This document shows positions 1 to 6,837 of a DNA stretch of 9,552 bases, in pieces. The position numbers and the translations under genes are program-made. The DNA lies in contig JAOUOA010000069.1 of NCBI GenBank assembly GCA_029880625.1, positions 1-9,552 of the forward strand. Direction: 5' to 3'. The notes under the pieces are model-generated. The model ran no database searches and was not told the origin of the DNA. It saw only the letters and a list, made by a program, of their open reading frames with translations. Source of the stretch: Spirochaetia bacterium. GTDB taxonomy: Bacteria > Spirochaetota > Leptospiria > Leptospirales > Leptonemataceae. Position 1 is the first letter of the stretch. Every line of letters starts with the position of its first letter.

Positions 1-1
1 T

Positions 2-931
2 GTAATTTTCAATCATAAGCATATTTTAGATTCGGATCAATTTACAAGAGAAGATATAGAAATTGTCCTGAATTATTCTGATAAACTTGAAAAACTTCAT
101 CAAGAGAAGCAGGCATTCGGCTTACTGGACGGAAAAATCCTGGCCTCCTTATTTTTTGAATCCTCCACCAGAACCCGATTGAGCTTTGAAACTGCAATGA
201 ACCGATTGGGAGGCAGGGTCATTTCTACTGTCGGATTTCAGTTTTCTTCCATCAGCAAAGGAGAAACACTTACCGACACAATGAAAATGATTGAAGCCTA
301 TGCCGATATAGCTGTGATCCGCCATCCCGTTGAAGGTTCAAGCAGGATTGCAGCCTCTTCTGTAAATATTCCCGTCATCAACGGCGGTGACGGCACGGGA
401 CAACATCCTACCCAGGCGCTGCTGGATCTTTATACCATTTACAGAGAAAAAGGAACCGTGGACGGAATGAAAATCGCATTTGTCGGAGATTTAAAATTCG
501 GACGAACCATCCACAGTCTGATAAAATTTCTAAAACTTTTTGATGTTGAAATTGTTCTGATTTCGCCTGTGGACCTGGCCATCCCTGAAGCATACAGAAA
601 AGAACTTATTAAAAACAATACGCAGTTTGAAGAAACAGAAGATATAAAAGCCGTCTGGGACTGTGATGTGGCCTATATTACCCGCATTCAGGAAGAACGG
701 TTTGTTGATAAAAATGAATACGAACGCTTGAAAAACAGCTACATGATCAACCGTGCATTTATTCAGGCTTCCAGAAGGGAAACTCTGATTCTTCATCCTC
801 TTCCCAGAGTCAATGAACTATCTACAGATGTAGATGATTTACCCAATGCTGCCTACTTTCGCCAGGCTGCATACGGAGTCCTGGTCAGGATGGCGCTTCT
901 GACTCTCCTGACACATTCTGATCTGCCCTGA
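2..931 (+). CDS. pyrB: Aspartate carbamoyltransferase catalytic subunit (5' end cut off by window edge)
   Basis: Cytosolic enzyme of de novo pyrimidine synthesis that joins carbamoyl phosphate to L-aspartate. The frame is open from base 2 and gives 309 residues, close to the 311 of the E. coli chain. The first visible residues (VIFNHKHI) align with the E. coli start (MANPLYQKHI), so only a few residues and the start codon lie outside. Visible signatures, numbered from the first visible residue: the carbamoyl-phosphate loop SSTRTR at 54-59, KGETLTDT from 86, RHP at 107-109, HPTQ at 135-138, VGDLKFGRTIHSL in mid-chain and HPLPR near the C-terminus. These are the carbamoyl-phosphate and aspartate binding residues of the family. 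An in-frame TTG at 179 falls inside STRTR and cannot be the start. The close match to the E. coli type suggests a chain that may pair with a PyrI regulatory subunit, but no pyrI follows here. Identification is firm. Confidence 0.97.
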   Translation, partial: VIFNHKHILDSDQFTREDIEIVLNYSDKLEKLHQEKQAFGLLDGKILASLFFESSTRTRLSFETAMNRLGGRVISTVGFQFSSISKGETLTDTMKMIEAYADIAVIRHPVEGSSRIAASSVNIPVINGGDGTGQHPTQALLDLYTIYREKGTVDGMKIAFVGDLKFGRTIHSLIKFLKLFDVEIVLISPVDLAIPEAYRKELIKNNTQFEETEDIKAVWDCDVAYITRIQEERFVDKNEYERLKNSYMINRAFIQASRRETLILHPLPRVNELSTDVDDLPNAAYFRQAAYGVLVRMALLTLLTHSDLP

Positions 932-1077
932 ATCAGAAATGAAATGAATCGGCATATTTTACTGCCGTATAAAAAGAGATAAAGTAATAATAAATACGCA
1001 AACTTCGCAAATAGAAATTAAATTTTTTATCCATAACAGATTATATTTTTCAATTATCAGCAAAATAAATTTTTCTT

Positions 1078-1082
1078 GAGGA
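1078..1082 (+). promoter_or_regulatory. Ribosome binding site that fixes the hydrolase start
   Basis: GAGGA lies 5 bases before the ATG at 1088. A TTG start at 1076, four codons upstream, would place this site at and inside the start of the coding sequence and has no site of its own, so ATG 1088 is preferred. Confidence 0.75.
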
Positions 1083-1087
1083 ATCCA

Positions 1088-1930
1088 ATGAGCCAATTTC
1101 AAAAAAAAACAGGAACCTTTCAGTCAAAAGACGGATTGAATCTTTCCTACATGCATCTGGTCCCTGAAAATATGGACTCCAATGTAAGCATCGTAATCAA
1201 TCACGGTATCGGCGAAGCATTTGAAACCTATGATTATTTAATTGAAAACCTTTCCGGTCTGCCCTGCGATATTTGGATTTATGAAATGCGCGGACATGGC
1301 CGTTCTGACGGAAAAAGAGGACATGCAGAAAGCATACATCAGCTTTCCGATGACCTTGATCTTTTTATTGACCTTGCAGGAACTGAAAATAAAAAAATAA
1401 TTCTTATCGGACACTCACTGGGAGCATCCGTATCCCTGAATTATATTCTACGTTACGGCTCTGATAAAATTAAAACTTTAATTGTCAATGCCTCCGGACT
1501 GCTCATTCAAACGGATCTTCTAATGAATATTAAAATCGCAATAGGAAAGATCCTGCGAAATCTCAGCCCCTCTACAACCATGGATACAGGAATCAAGGAC
1601 ACTTCACTCAGCAGCTATGATGAATATTTAATAAAAAGAGCATCTCTCACTCAGGTACATTTTAAGATTTCCGCATCTCTCGCCATGTCCATCCTTGAAG
1701 AAGGGGAAACCATTCTTGCAGCTGCAGAAAAAATCAAACTGCCGATTTTGATTACACATGGAGAAAATGATCCCCTGGCCGACAAAACAGGATCTGAAAT
1801 GTTATACAAAAATGCAGGCTCCACAGATAAAAAACTGATCATTTATCCGGGGCTGAAACATGAAATTTACAATGAAAATAAAGAAATTGTCTTTTCCGAT
1901 CTTAAAAACTGGATACAAAATCATCTATAA
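1088..1930 (+). CDS. Alpha/beta hydrolase, monoacylglycerol lipase / serine aminopeptidase S33 type
   Basis: Predicted cytosolic serine hydrolase of 280 residues, probably acting on an ester such as a monoglyceride or lysophospholipid; the substrate cannot be read from sequence. Counted from ATG 1088, the oxyanion-hole motif HGIGE is at 39-43 (compare HGxGEH of monoacylglycerol lipases), the EMRGHGRSDG strand-turn follows near 66-75, and the nucleophile elbow GHSLGA puts the catalytic serine at 110. The acid is D228 in GENDPL and the histidine is H258 in LKHEIYNE, so a full triad is present in canonical order. The stretch of about 140-200 would be the cap/lid. No signal peptide is visible. 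It is the first gene of an apparent operon: the next gene begins 9 bases after its stop, in the same frame. Family assignment is strong; a lysophospholipase or peptidase role cannot be excluded. Confidence 0.9.
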   Translation: MSQFQKKTGTFQSKDGLNLSYMHLVPENMDSNVSIVINHGIGEAFETYDYLIENLSGLPCDIWIYEMRGHGRSDGKRGHAESIHQLSDDLDLFIDLAGTENKKIILIGHSLGASVSLNYILRYGSDKIKTLIVNASGLLIQTDLLMNIKIAIGKILRNLSPSTTMDTGIKDTSLSSYDEYLIKRASLTQVHFKISASLAMSILEEGETILAAAEKIKLPILITHGENDPLADKTGSEMLYKNAGSTDKKLIIYPGLKHEIYNENKEIVFSDLKNWIQNHL

Positions 1931-1939
1931 AAATTAATT

Positions 1940-2647
1940 GTGAAATATGCAAAATACATTCCGGGAGCAGCTGCCGCTCTCATCATTCTCGTAGCAACCT
2001 ATCTGCAGATTCGAACGCCGCTGGAGGAAATCCGCAGAAAGACTCTGATATACGGCCGTGATGTCATCGTAAATGGCGAAATCTCTTTTTCTGCCGACGA
2101 TCCCTCAAGAGACGGAAGCCCGCACAATGTTCATGACGGCAATCTTGAAACTGCTGCTGTCATCCCCTATCCGGGCAAACCGCCTGAAGGGAGCTTTATC
2201 CTTCTCGATGCAGGACTCAGCCATTTCCCTTCTGACGGTAATCGGATCCTTCCGGAGAGGAATCCTTTGCATGTCACAATTTATAACGGAAGCTGCACAA
2301 AGTGCACAACAGATGAATTTAAAAAAATCCCCCGGATAAAAACAATACGTTTTGAATTTCTGAAAAGAAGAGCCAATGATCCCGATGTGGAATTTTTATT
2401 TCCTGAAACGAAACCCGTTCAAATTGAAAATTTTACTCTTCATGATAGTCCCGGACCCTTCATCATTCCGGTCAAAATTCCTCCTCCGAAGCTTTCAAAG
2501 CAATATCCGGAAAATGTTTTTTACTATAGAATTAAAATTACAGTGCTGGACATCCATGCCGGTACGCAATACAATGACAGAGTCTCTGTTGCAGAAATTG
2601 AATATACCGACCGTGATGCAGACGGGAATTTAAAAACCTGGAAATAA
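1940..2647 (+). CDS. Membrane-anchored protein of unknown function, possible galactose-binding-like beta-sandwich
   Basis: Not recognised as a named gene. The 235-residue product has a short basic N-terminus and one hydrophobic segment (about 8-22, PGAAAALIILVATYL), which looks like a signal anchor or uncleaved signal peptide, so the rest is probably periplasmic. The body is rich in beta-strand patterns. NVHDGNLETA (63-72) and the terminal strand VSVAEIEYTD (215-224) recall the DG-x-x-x-TA and EIEF signatures of discoidin/galactose-binding-like domains in spirochaete surface proteins; this comparison is from memory and weak. Cysteines 119 and 122 form a CTKC pair. GTG at 1940 is the only usable start because an in-frame stop lies 9 bases before it and no other methionine occurs; no Shine-Dalgarno is visible, so coupling to the upstream hydrolase is likely. 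It stops 1 base before panB. Confidence 0.7.
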   Translation: MKYAKYIPGAAAALIILVATYLQIRTPLEEIRRKTLIYGRDVIVNGEISFSADDPSRDGSPHNVHDGNLETAAVIPYPGKPPEGSFILLDAGLSHFPSDGNRILPERNPLHVTIYNGSCTKCTTDEFKKIPRIKTIRFEFLKRRANDPDVEFLFPETKPVQIENFTLHDSPGPFIIPVKIPPPKLSKQYPENVFYYRIKITVLDIHAGTQYNDRVSVAEIEYTDRDADGNLKTWK

Positions 2648-2648
2648 A

Positions 2649-3458
2649 ATGGAGAAAAAAAAACTGAAATACCCATCCGACTGGATTCAAAGAAAACAAT
2701 CCGGCATTCCCATCAGCGTCATTACAGCCTATGATGCCTCCATGGCCAGACTTGCAGAGCATACCAGTGTCGATGCGATTCTGACTGGCGATTCTTTAAG
2801 TATGGTCGTTCAGGGAAATCAGTCTACTCTTCCTGTCACTCTTGATGAAATGATTTATCATTCCAGACTTGTAAGACAGGGCGCTCCTGACAGATTTCTA
2901 ATCGGCGATTTGCCTTTCGGCAGCTATCAGGAATCTGAAGAAAAAGCACTCCACAATTCTTTCCGTATGATGAAAGAATCCCGAACCGATGCGGTTAAAA
3001 TGGAAGGATGCGATCTTACAACGCTTAAAATCATTGAAAAACTTGTCAGAAGCGGCGTTCCCGTTATGGGACATATCGGACTTCTGCCCCAGAGCTATCT
3101 CAGTCAGGGCGGCTACAGAGTTCATGGGAAAAGTGAATCAGATGCAAAAATTTTAATGCAGTCCGCGAAAGATCTGGAAAGTGCAGGCGTTTTTTCAATG
3201 ATCATGGAATATATAACAGAAACAGCAGCCAGGGAAATTACAGATTCTCTGACAGTACCGACAATCGGGATCGGTTCCGGTAAATTCACTTCAGGGCAGG
3301 TTCTGGTCTGGCACGACGCTCTTGGAATGGAGACTGATTTCAAGCCCAGACATGCAAAACGATATGCAAATCTGGACAAAATTATTGTCGATGCTTTGAA
3401 TGAATTTGACAGGGAAGTAAAAGACAGAAATTTTCCCGGGAAAGAAAATTCTTTTTAA
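2649..3458 (+). CDS. panB: 3-methyl-2-oxobutanoate hydroxymethyltransferase (ketopantoate hydroxymethyltransferase)
   Basis: First committed enzyme of pantothenate (hence coenzyme A) synthesis: it transfers the methylene group of 5,10-methylenetetrahydrofolate to alpha-ketoisovalerate, in the cytosol, as a Mg-dependent TIM barrel. The 269 residues match the usual family length (about 264). Key positions: TAYDAS near the start, GDSL with D48 and D87 in GDLPFGSY, and KMEG with K117 and E119. D48, D87 and E119 correspond to the metal ligands D45, D84 and E114 of E. coli. H142 is in GHIGLLPQS, the general-base E187 is in MIMEYIT, and IGIGSGKFTSGQVLVWHDALG (207-226 region) closes the active site. 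The start codon is 1 base after the preceding stop, with only a weak GGAAA in front, consistent with translational coupling. No panC follows. Its TAA overlaps the flgJ stop on the other strand. Confidence 0.97.
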   Translation: MEKKKLKYPSDWIQRKQSGIPISVITAYDASMARLAEHTSVDAILTGDSLSMVVQGNQSTLPVTLDEMIYHSRLVRQGAPDRFLIGDLPFGSYQESEEKALHNSFRMMKESRTDAVKMEGCDLTTLKIIEKLVRSGVPVMGHIGLLPQSYLSQGGYRVHGKSESDAKILMQSAKDLESAGVFSMIMEYITETAAREITDSLTVPTIGIGSGKFTSGQVLVWHDALGMETDFKPRHAKRYANLDKIIVDALNEFDREVKDRNFPGKENSF

Positions 3459-3937
3459 AATCTTTTATCAATCAGCTGTTCGCCTGAAATATTCGGGAAG
3501 GGCGTTTTTAAATTTGATTCATAATTTCTGATGGCTTCCTGATTTTTCTGAGGGTCGCCCAGTCCGTCGGAAAGCTGAGTAAAAATCATTTTAGCAAGTT
3601 CAAATCTTTTATCTTTTGACATTTCCTTTGCATACTCATCATAAAGCATGTCTTCAAAAATATCCTGCTTCATTCCTGCATGAAGCATATCATTTTTTTT
3701 ATCAAGATTCGCCCTCATGCTTTTCAGCATCATGTTGATGAATAGTGACTGAAACTCAAGCGCTGTATCATACAGTTTTTTCTTTTCAGAATTTGATGCA
3801 ATTTCTGCTTCAATATCCCTTTCCGGAATGATTTTGGATGTAGAAGCCCGGCCCTGATACAGTCCGGGATTGTATTGATTCAGTTCCTGCTTCTTTAAGG
3901 GATTTTGTATCGTATCATTCGTTGTGTTAATCTGCAT
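3455..3937 (-). CDS. flgJ: Flagellar rod-binding protein FlgJ, N-terminal domain only
   Basis: Rod-capping/rod-binding protein that helps assemble the flagellar rod in the periplasm. The 160 residues contain the rod-binding domain at about 55-123: LYDTALEFQSLFINMMLKSM, then the MKQDIFEDMLYDEYAKEMSK stretch and the closing helix LAKMIFTQL. The muramidase (glucosaminidase) domain that makes E. coli FlgJ about 313 residues long is absent, as in the short FlgJ of spirochaetes and several other phyla, so a separate enzyme must open the peptidoglycan. The N-terminal 50 residues are polar and probably disordered. A good ribosome site (AAGGA, complement of 3945-3949) sits 7 bases before the ATG. It lies 55 bases after flgI, the widest internal gap of the operon, and is the last flagellar gene here. 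Confidence in the family is high. Confidence 0.88.
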   Translation of the reverse strand: MQINTTNDTIQNPLKKQELNQYNPGLYQGRASTSKIIPERDIEAEIASNSEKKKLYDTALEFQSLFINMMLKSMRANLDKKNDMLHAGMKQDIFEDMLYDEYAKEMSKDKRFELAKMIFTQLSDGLGDPQKNQEAIRNYESNLKTPFPNISGEQLIDKRF

Positions 3938-3944
3938 AGATTCT

Positions 3945-3949
3945 TCCTT
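3945..3949 (-). promoter_or_regulatory. Ribosome binding site of flgJ
   Basis: Read on the minus strand, AAGGA (within AAAGGAAGAA) lies 7 bases before the flgJ ATG. It is the clearest Shine-Dalgarno of the flagellar operon and supports the 3937 start. Confidence 0.75.
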
Positions 3950-3992
3950 TGTTAGTTCCGTACTCCGGTTAAAAATTCACAATAAAATTCCA

Positions 3993-5102
3993 TCAAATAA
4001 CAATCAGCTCCGCATGCAGAGCACCTGAATCCTTCAATGCCTGCAGGATTGCAATAATATCTTTCACTCCTGCGCCAAGAGAATTCAGAGCTGTAATGAT
4101 TTCCTGCACACTTGCCGCCTTCAGCTCTTTTGTCGTCTTAGGAGTTCCCTCATCGCTTTTAGACCCCCCTCCTCCCTGGTTTCCCGTGGAAACATGAATT
4201 CCCATGGATTCCGGAGATTTTGAAGCCCCTTTTCCCGTTACAATTAAATCCATCCCGCCGCGCGTAACGGCGACCGGGTCTACATGGATATCGCCGCCCA
4301 TTACAATTGTACCGGTTCGTTCATTAATAACAACACGGGCTCTGTACTGCGGATTAATGCGAAGCGATTCAATTTTTGAAATAAATTCAACAGGCTCCTG
4401 ATCTGCCGGTATGGCCAGAACCACCGATCCACCTTCAACTTTTGGATCTACCGACGGGAAGAGCTCTTTAATTTTATTTTTTGTTTCATTTAATGTTGAA
4501 AAATCAAAGTTATTCAGACTGATTTTAATAATTCTGTTTTCGACAAAACTGGAATTAATTTCTTTTTCAATGCTTCCGCCGTTCATAACGATTCCTACCG
4601 TTCTGTTTCCGGAAGTTCGGGCCGACGTATCCGAACTCGATCCCATTGTAATTACGCCCTGGGAAACGCCGTAAATTTGCTTGTTCCCTCCGTAAAGAGG
4701 CGACTGGACCAGAACCCCTCCTTCCAGAGATTTCGCATCTCCGATTGATGAAACGGTAACATTTACACGATCGCCTTTTTTTGCAAATGGAGGAAGTTCC
4801 GCCGTAACAAGGACAGCGGCAATATTTCTTGCATTCAGCCGTTTCTGATCCAGCTTCTGTCCCAGATTGCCCAGCAGATTCTGGATTGATTCTGCTGCAA
4901 GCATGGATCTCGTATCGCCGGTGCCGGGAAGTCCCACAACAAGCCCGTATCCAATCAGCTGATTTGTACGTATCCCGGAAATTCTTGCCAGATCTTTTAA
5001 GAGAACGCCTTCTGGTTTTTTACGCGAACTTCCCTGAGAGAAAATTGTCCCGGAAAAAACAAAAAAAATAAAACAAGCGATGATCCATGTTCGTCTCGGC
5101 AT
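3993..5102 (-). CDS. flgI: Flagellar P-ring protein FlgI
   Basis: Forms the P-ring, the peptidoglycan-level bushing around the flagellar rod. The 369 residues match the family length. An N-terminal signal peptide (about 1-23, hydrophobic core IIACFIFFVFSGTIF) directs export. Diagnostic segments follow: LARISGIRTNQLIGYGLVVGLPGTGD (38-63), AAVLVTAELPPFAKKGD (95-111), SSIGDAKSLEGG (118-129), VVINERTGTIVMGG (257-270) and the C-terminal VQEIITALNSLGAG to AELIVI. A Gly/Ser/Lys-rich flexible stretch lies at about 305-325. The only cysteine is C10 inside the signal peptide. The two cysteines that form a disulfide in E. coli FlgI are replaced (DPVAV at 275-279, ALHAE at 361-365), so folding should not need DsbA. 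The start is 5 bases after the flgH stop; a GGAG inside the end of flgH can serve as ribosome site. Confidence 0.96.
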   Translation of the reverse strand: MPRRTWIIACFIFFVFSGTIFSQGSSRKKPEGVLLKDLARISGIRTNQLIGYGLVVGLPGTGDTRSMLAAESIQNLLGNLGQKLDQKRLNARNIAAVLVTAELPPFAKKGDRVNVTVSSIGDAKSLEGGVLVQSPLYGGNKQIYGVSQGVITMGSSSDTSARTSGNRTVGIVMNGGSIEKEINSSFVENRIIKISLNNFDFSTLNETKNKIKELFPSVDPKVEGGSVVLAIPADQEPVEFISKIESLRINPQYRARVVINERTGTIVMGGDIHVDPVAVTRGGMDLIVTGKGASKSPESMGIHVSTGNQGGGGSKSDEGTPKTTKELKAASVQEIITALNSLGAGVKDIIAILQALKDSGALHAELIVI

Positions 5103-5107
5103 TATGA

Positions 5108-5791
5108 TTACTCCATTCCCGATTCGCCAAGAATTCGGTTTAAATATTCCAGAAGCAGCTGCTGCTTTTCATCGTCGGATATTTTCGCGGACTTTTTGGC
5201 CGGTTCATTCGGATCTTCAGGCTGTTCGGTTTTCATTTCAATATTTTTCTTTTTTGCAACAGGAAGTCCTTTCACCTGAACGACAAGATCGGCAACATCA
5301 GAGGACTTGATGGTGCGGCTTGAAGTGACATCATCCACACTGACTCTTCCAGAAATTGTGATGACCTGTTCCGCTCTTCCTTCTTCTGAACCAACGGTCT
5401 TTCTTCCCTGAAAACGAATGACTCCATTTTCAACATTCCCCACAACCGTCACAGCCGCACGAAAACGAACCCTTCCCCTGGCGCGGATTCTTACCTTATT
5501 TTCCGAAGTTATGGACTTCTCAACATTCGCCTTTGGCAAAAAGTTCATCAGATCTTTATCAGGAGTCATTTTAATGGTGACATTTTCACCGCTGTTCCCT
5601 TCATACTCGTATTCAACAACGACAGGCTCATCGACAAATATTTTAATAATCGAGCCTTCCGGTATACTTGCCAGAGGATGGTAGGGGTTGTGATCTATCC
5701 AGATATCCTCTCCATTGAGAGAAAAAAATACTGGAAAAATAAAAATCAGGCCCAGAAAAATTATAATTTTATTTTTAAATCCATTGGCCAT
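5108..5791 (-). CDS. flgH: Flagellar L-ring protein FlgH, apparently without lipobox
   Basis: L-ring subunit, in most Gram-negatives an outer-membrane lipoprotein around the rod. The 227 residues start with a basic stretch and a hydrophobic signal segment (about 8-25, KIIIFLGLIFIFPVFFSL), followed by EDIW. The protein contains no cysteine at all, so it cannot be lipidated in the usual way. The FlgH core is recognisable: GSIIKIFVDEPVVVEYEYEG (46-65), the VRIRARGRVRFRAAVTVVGNVENG strands (100-123), GRKTVGSEEG, and ITISGRVSVDDVTSSRTIKSSDVADLVVQVKG (144-175), which matches the ISGxVxPxDIxxxNTIxSxxIAD signature. After it comes a Lys/Glu/Pro-rich linker (about 178-207) and a terminal helix (QQLLLEYLNRIL), longer than usual. 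It starts 41 bases after flgA with an AGGT-type weak ribosome site. Placement between flgA and flgI strongly supports the call. Confidence 0.9.
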   Translation of the reverse strand: MANGFKNKIIIFLGLIFIFPVFFSLNGEDIWIDHNPYHPLASIPEGSIIKIFVDEPVVVEYEYEGNSGENVTIKMTPDKDLMNFLPKANVEKSITSENKVRIRARGRVRFRAAVTVVGNVENGVIRFQGRKTVGSEEGRAEQVITISGRVSVDDVTSSRTIKSSDVADLVVQVKGLPVAKKKNIEMKTEQPEDPNEPAKKSAKISDDEKQQLLLEYLNRILGESGME

Positions 5792-5832
5792 AAATCTGTA
5801 CCTGCTGTAAAGATTGCGGAAAGAAATTTCAA

Positions 5833-6837
5833 TTATTCCAGGACTGCAGTCTTATCTGAAACAATCTTTACTTTCTTTATATCGGTCTTTTTTCCAGATG
5901 GCAGGAGCATTCTTACAGGGATGGTATCTCCGATTTCCCCGTCCGATGCCGCCACCGATCTCAGTTTCAGAACTAAATTGGGGGTCTGGTAGACCACTTC
6001 AATAGACTGTCCGCGCCGAACTGAAGGCAGAAACTGAATCGATGAATGGTTCAAAACGCCGCCCGCAGGAATATGGGCCACAACACGTCTTCCGATTATA
6101 TTTCCAGTTGCATGGTATGATTCATCAGGGTCGAGCTCCCTTGTTTCCATTTTAAAATCATCTTTTGTCAGGCGCATTCCAATCGAAAGATTTCTTAGCG
6201 CCACAGGCACAGAAATCGATTTTAATACGCGTATAGTGAACTGCTGACGGTGCAGGATGATGGTTCTTCCTTTTCTTTCCGCTTTGATATCAGCGGAAAT
6301 CACCCGTTTACCCGCAAAAAGCCTGGAAAGACTGGAAGGCAGATTAAAATTAATGCTGCACTTTTTAGTGCAGAGAATTTCCGCATCGGAATCTATATAA
6401 AGCGATAAGGCTTTTCTGTCCTCAGAACTTCCTGGAAGTTTATCAATTTCCTGAAGAAGCATGGTATGGAGTTTATCTTTTTTAATTGTTTCTGTAAGCG
6501 GTAGTACCCAGACGCCTTTTCCATAAATTCTGTCTGCAGATTCAGAAAGACCGGAAAGAAGTGATTTTAATTCTGAGCGTCCTATGTACCGGGGAGAATT
6601 CAGATTTCGAAACAGAATGTGTTTTGAAATCCGTCCCGGATATTTTTCCGCATCAACACGGGAAATATCGCTTAATTTAATATCTGTATTTTTGACAACA
6701 GCAACATGGCTTAAATAAAGGGAAAAAGCGCCGATTTCTCCTGAATGAAACGTTAAAATCAGAAAAAATAAGGAAGGGATGGAAACGAATTTCCATCCCC
6801 CGAAAGTTAAAAGGAGAAATTTACGAAAAATATTCAT
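5833..6837 (-). CDS. flgA: Flagellar basal-body P-ring formation protein FlgA (long form)
   Basis: Periplasmic chaperone that helps FlgI assemble into the P-ring. At 334 residues it is over 100 longer than E. coli FlgA (219). Signal peptide or anchor: hydrophobic segment at about 18-40 (FVSIPSLFFLILTF core) after a long basic start; an internal start cannot be ruled out, because the first 17 residues are unusually long for a signal peptide. The C-terminal half carries the SAF/ChapFlgA fold: SVPVALRNLSIGMRLTKDDF (209-228), TGNIIGRRVVAHIPAGGVLNHSSI (244-267), VRRGQSIEVVYQTPNLVLKLRSVAASDGEIGDTIPVR (273-309). The middle (about 42-205) is poorly conserved by eye and includes a CTKKC pair at 156/160. 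The ATG overlaps the flgG stop as TAATG, so translation is probably coupled. Directly followed by flgH. Confidence 0.9.
   Translation of the reverse strand: MNIFRKFLLLTFGGWKFVSIPSLFFLILTFHSGEIGAFSLYLSHVAVVKNTDIKLSDISRVDAEKYPGRISKHILFRNLNSPRYIGRSELKSLLSGLSESADRIYGKGVWVLPLTETIKKDKLHTMLLQEIDKLPGSSEDRKALSLYIDSDAEILCTKKCSINFNLPSSLSRLFAGKRVISADIKAERKGRTIILHRQQFTIRVLKSISVPVALRNLSIGMRLTKDDFKMETRELDPDESYHATGNIIGRRVVAHIPAGGVLNHSSIQFLPSVRRGQSIEVVYQTPNLVLKLRSVAASDGEIGDTIPVRMLLPSGKKTDIKKVKIVSDKTAVLE

Noticed and set aside
408..796. Minus-strand reading frames inside pyrB
   Set aside because: Antisense shadows of a clearly conserved gene, with no domain pattern.
179..931. pyrB starting at TTG 179
   Set aside because: That codon lies within the catalytic STRTR loop, and the upstream frame matches the PyrB N-terminus to base 2.
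950..967. CGGCA...TGCCG hairpin after pyrB as a rho-independent terminator
   Set aside because: Only a 5-bp stem and followed by TATAAAAAG rather than a T run.
1076..1087. TTG 1076 as start of the hydrolase
   Set aside because: It overlaps the GAGGA ribosome site that properly serves ATG 1088.
2073..2633. Plus-strand alternative frames inside the 1940-2647 gene
   Set aside because: Composition and membrane-segment/strand pattern favour the long frame; the alternatives have no ribosome site or recognisable motif.
3455..3937. Muramidase domain in FlgJ
   Set aside because: The gene ends at residue 160 with no frameshifted remainder downstream, because panB begins immediately on the other strand; it is a genuine short FlgJ.
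4204..5310. Several plus-strand frames opposite flgI and flgH
   Set aside because: They lie wholly or largely opposite well-matched flagellar genes and show no family features.
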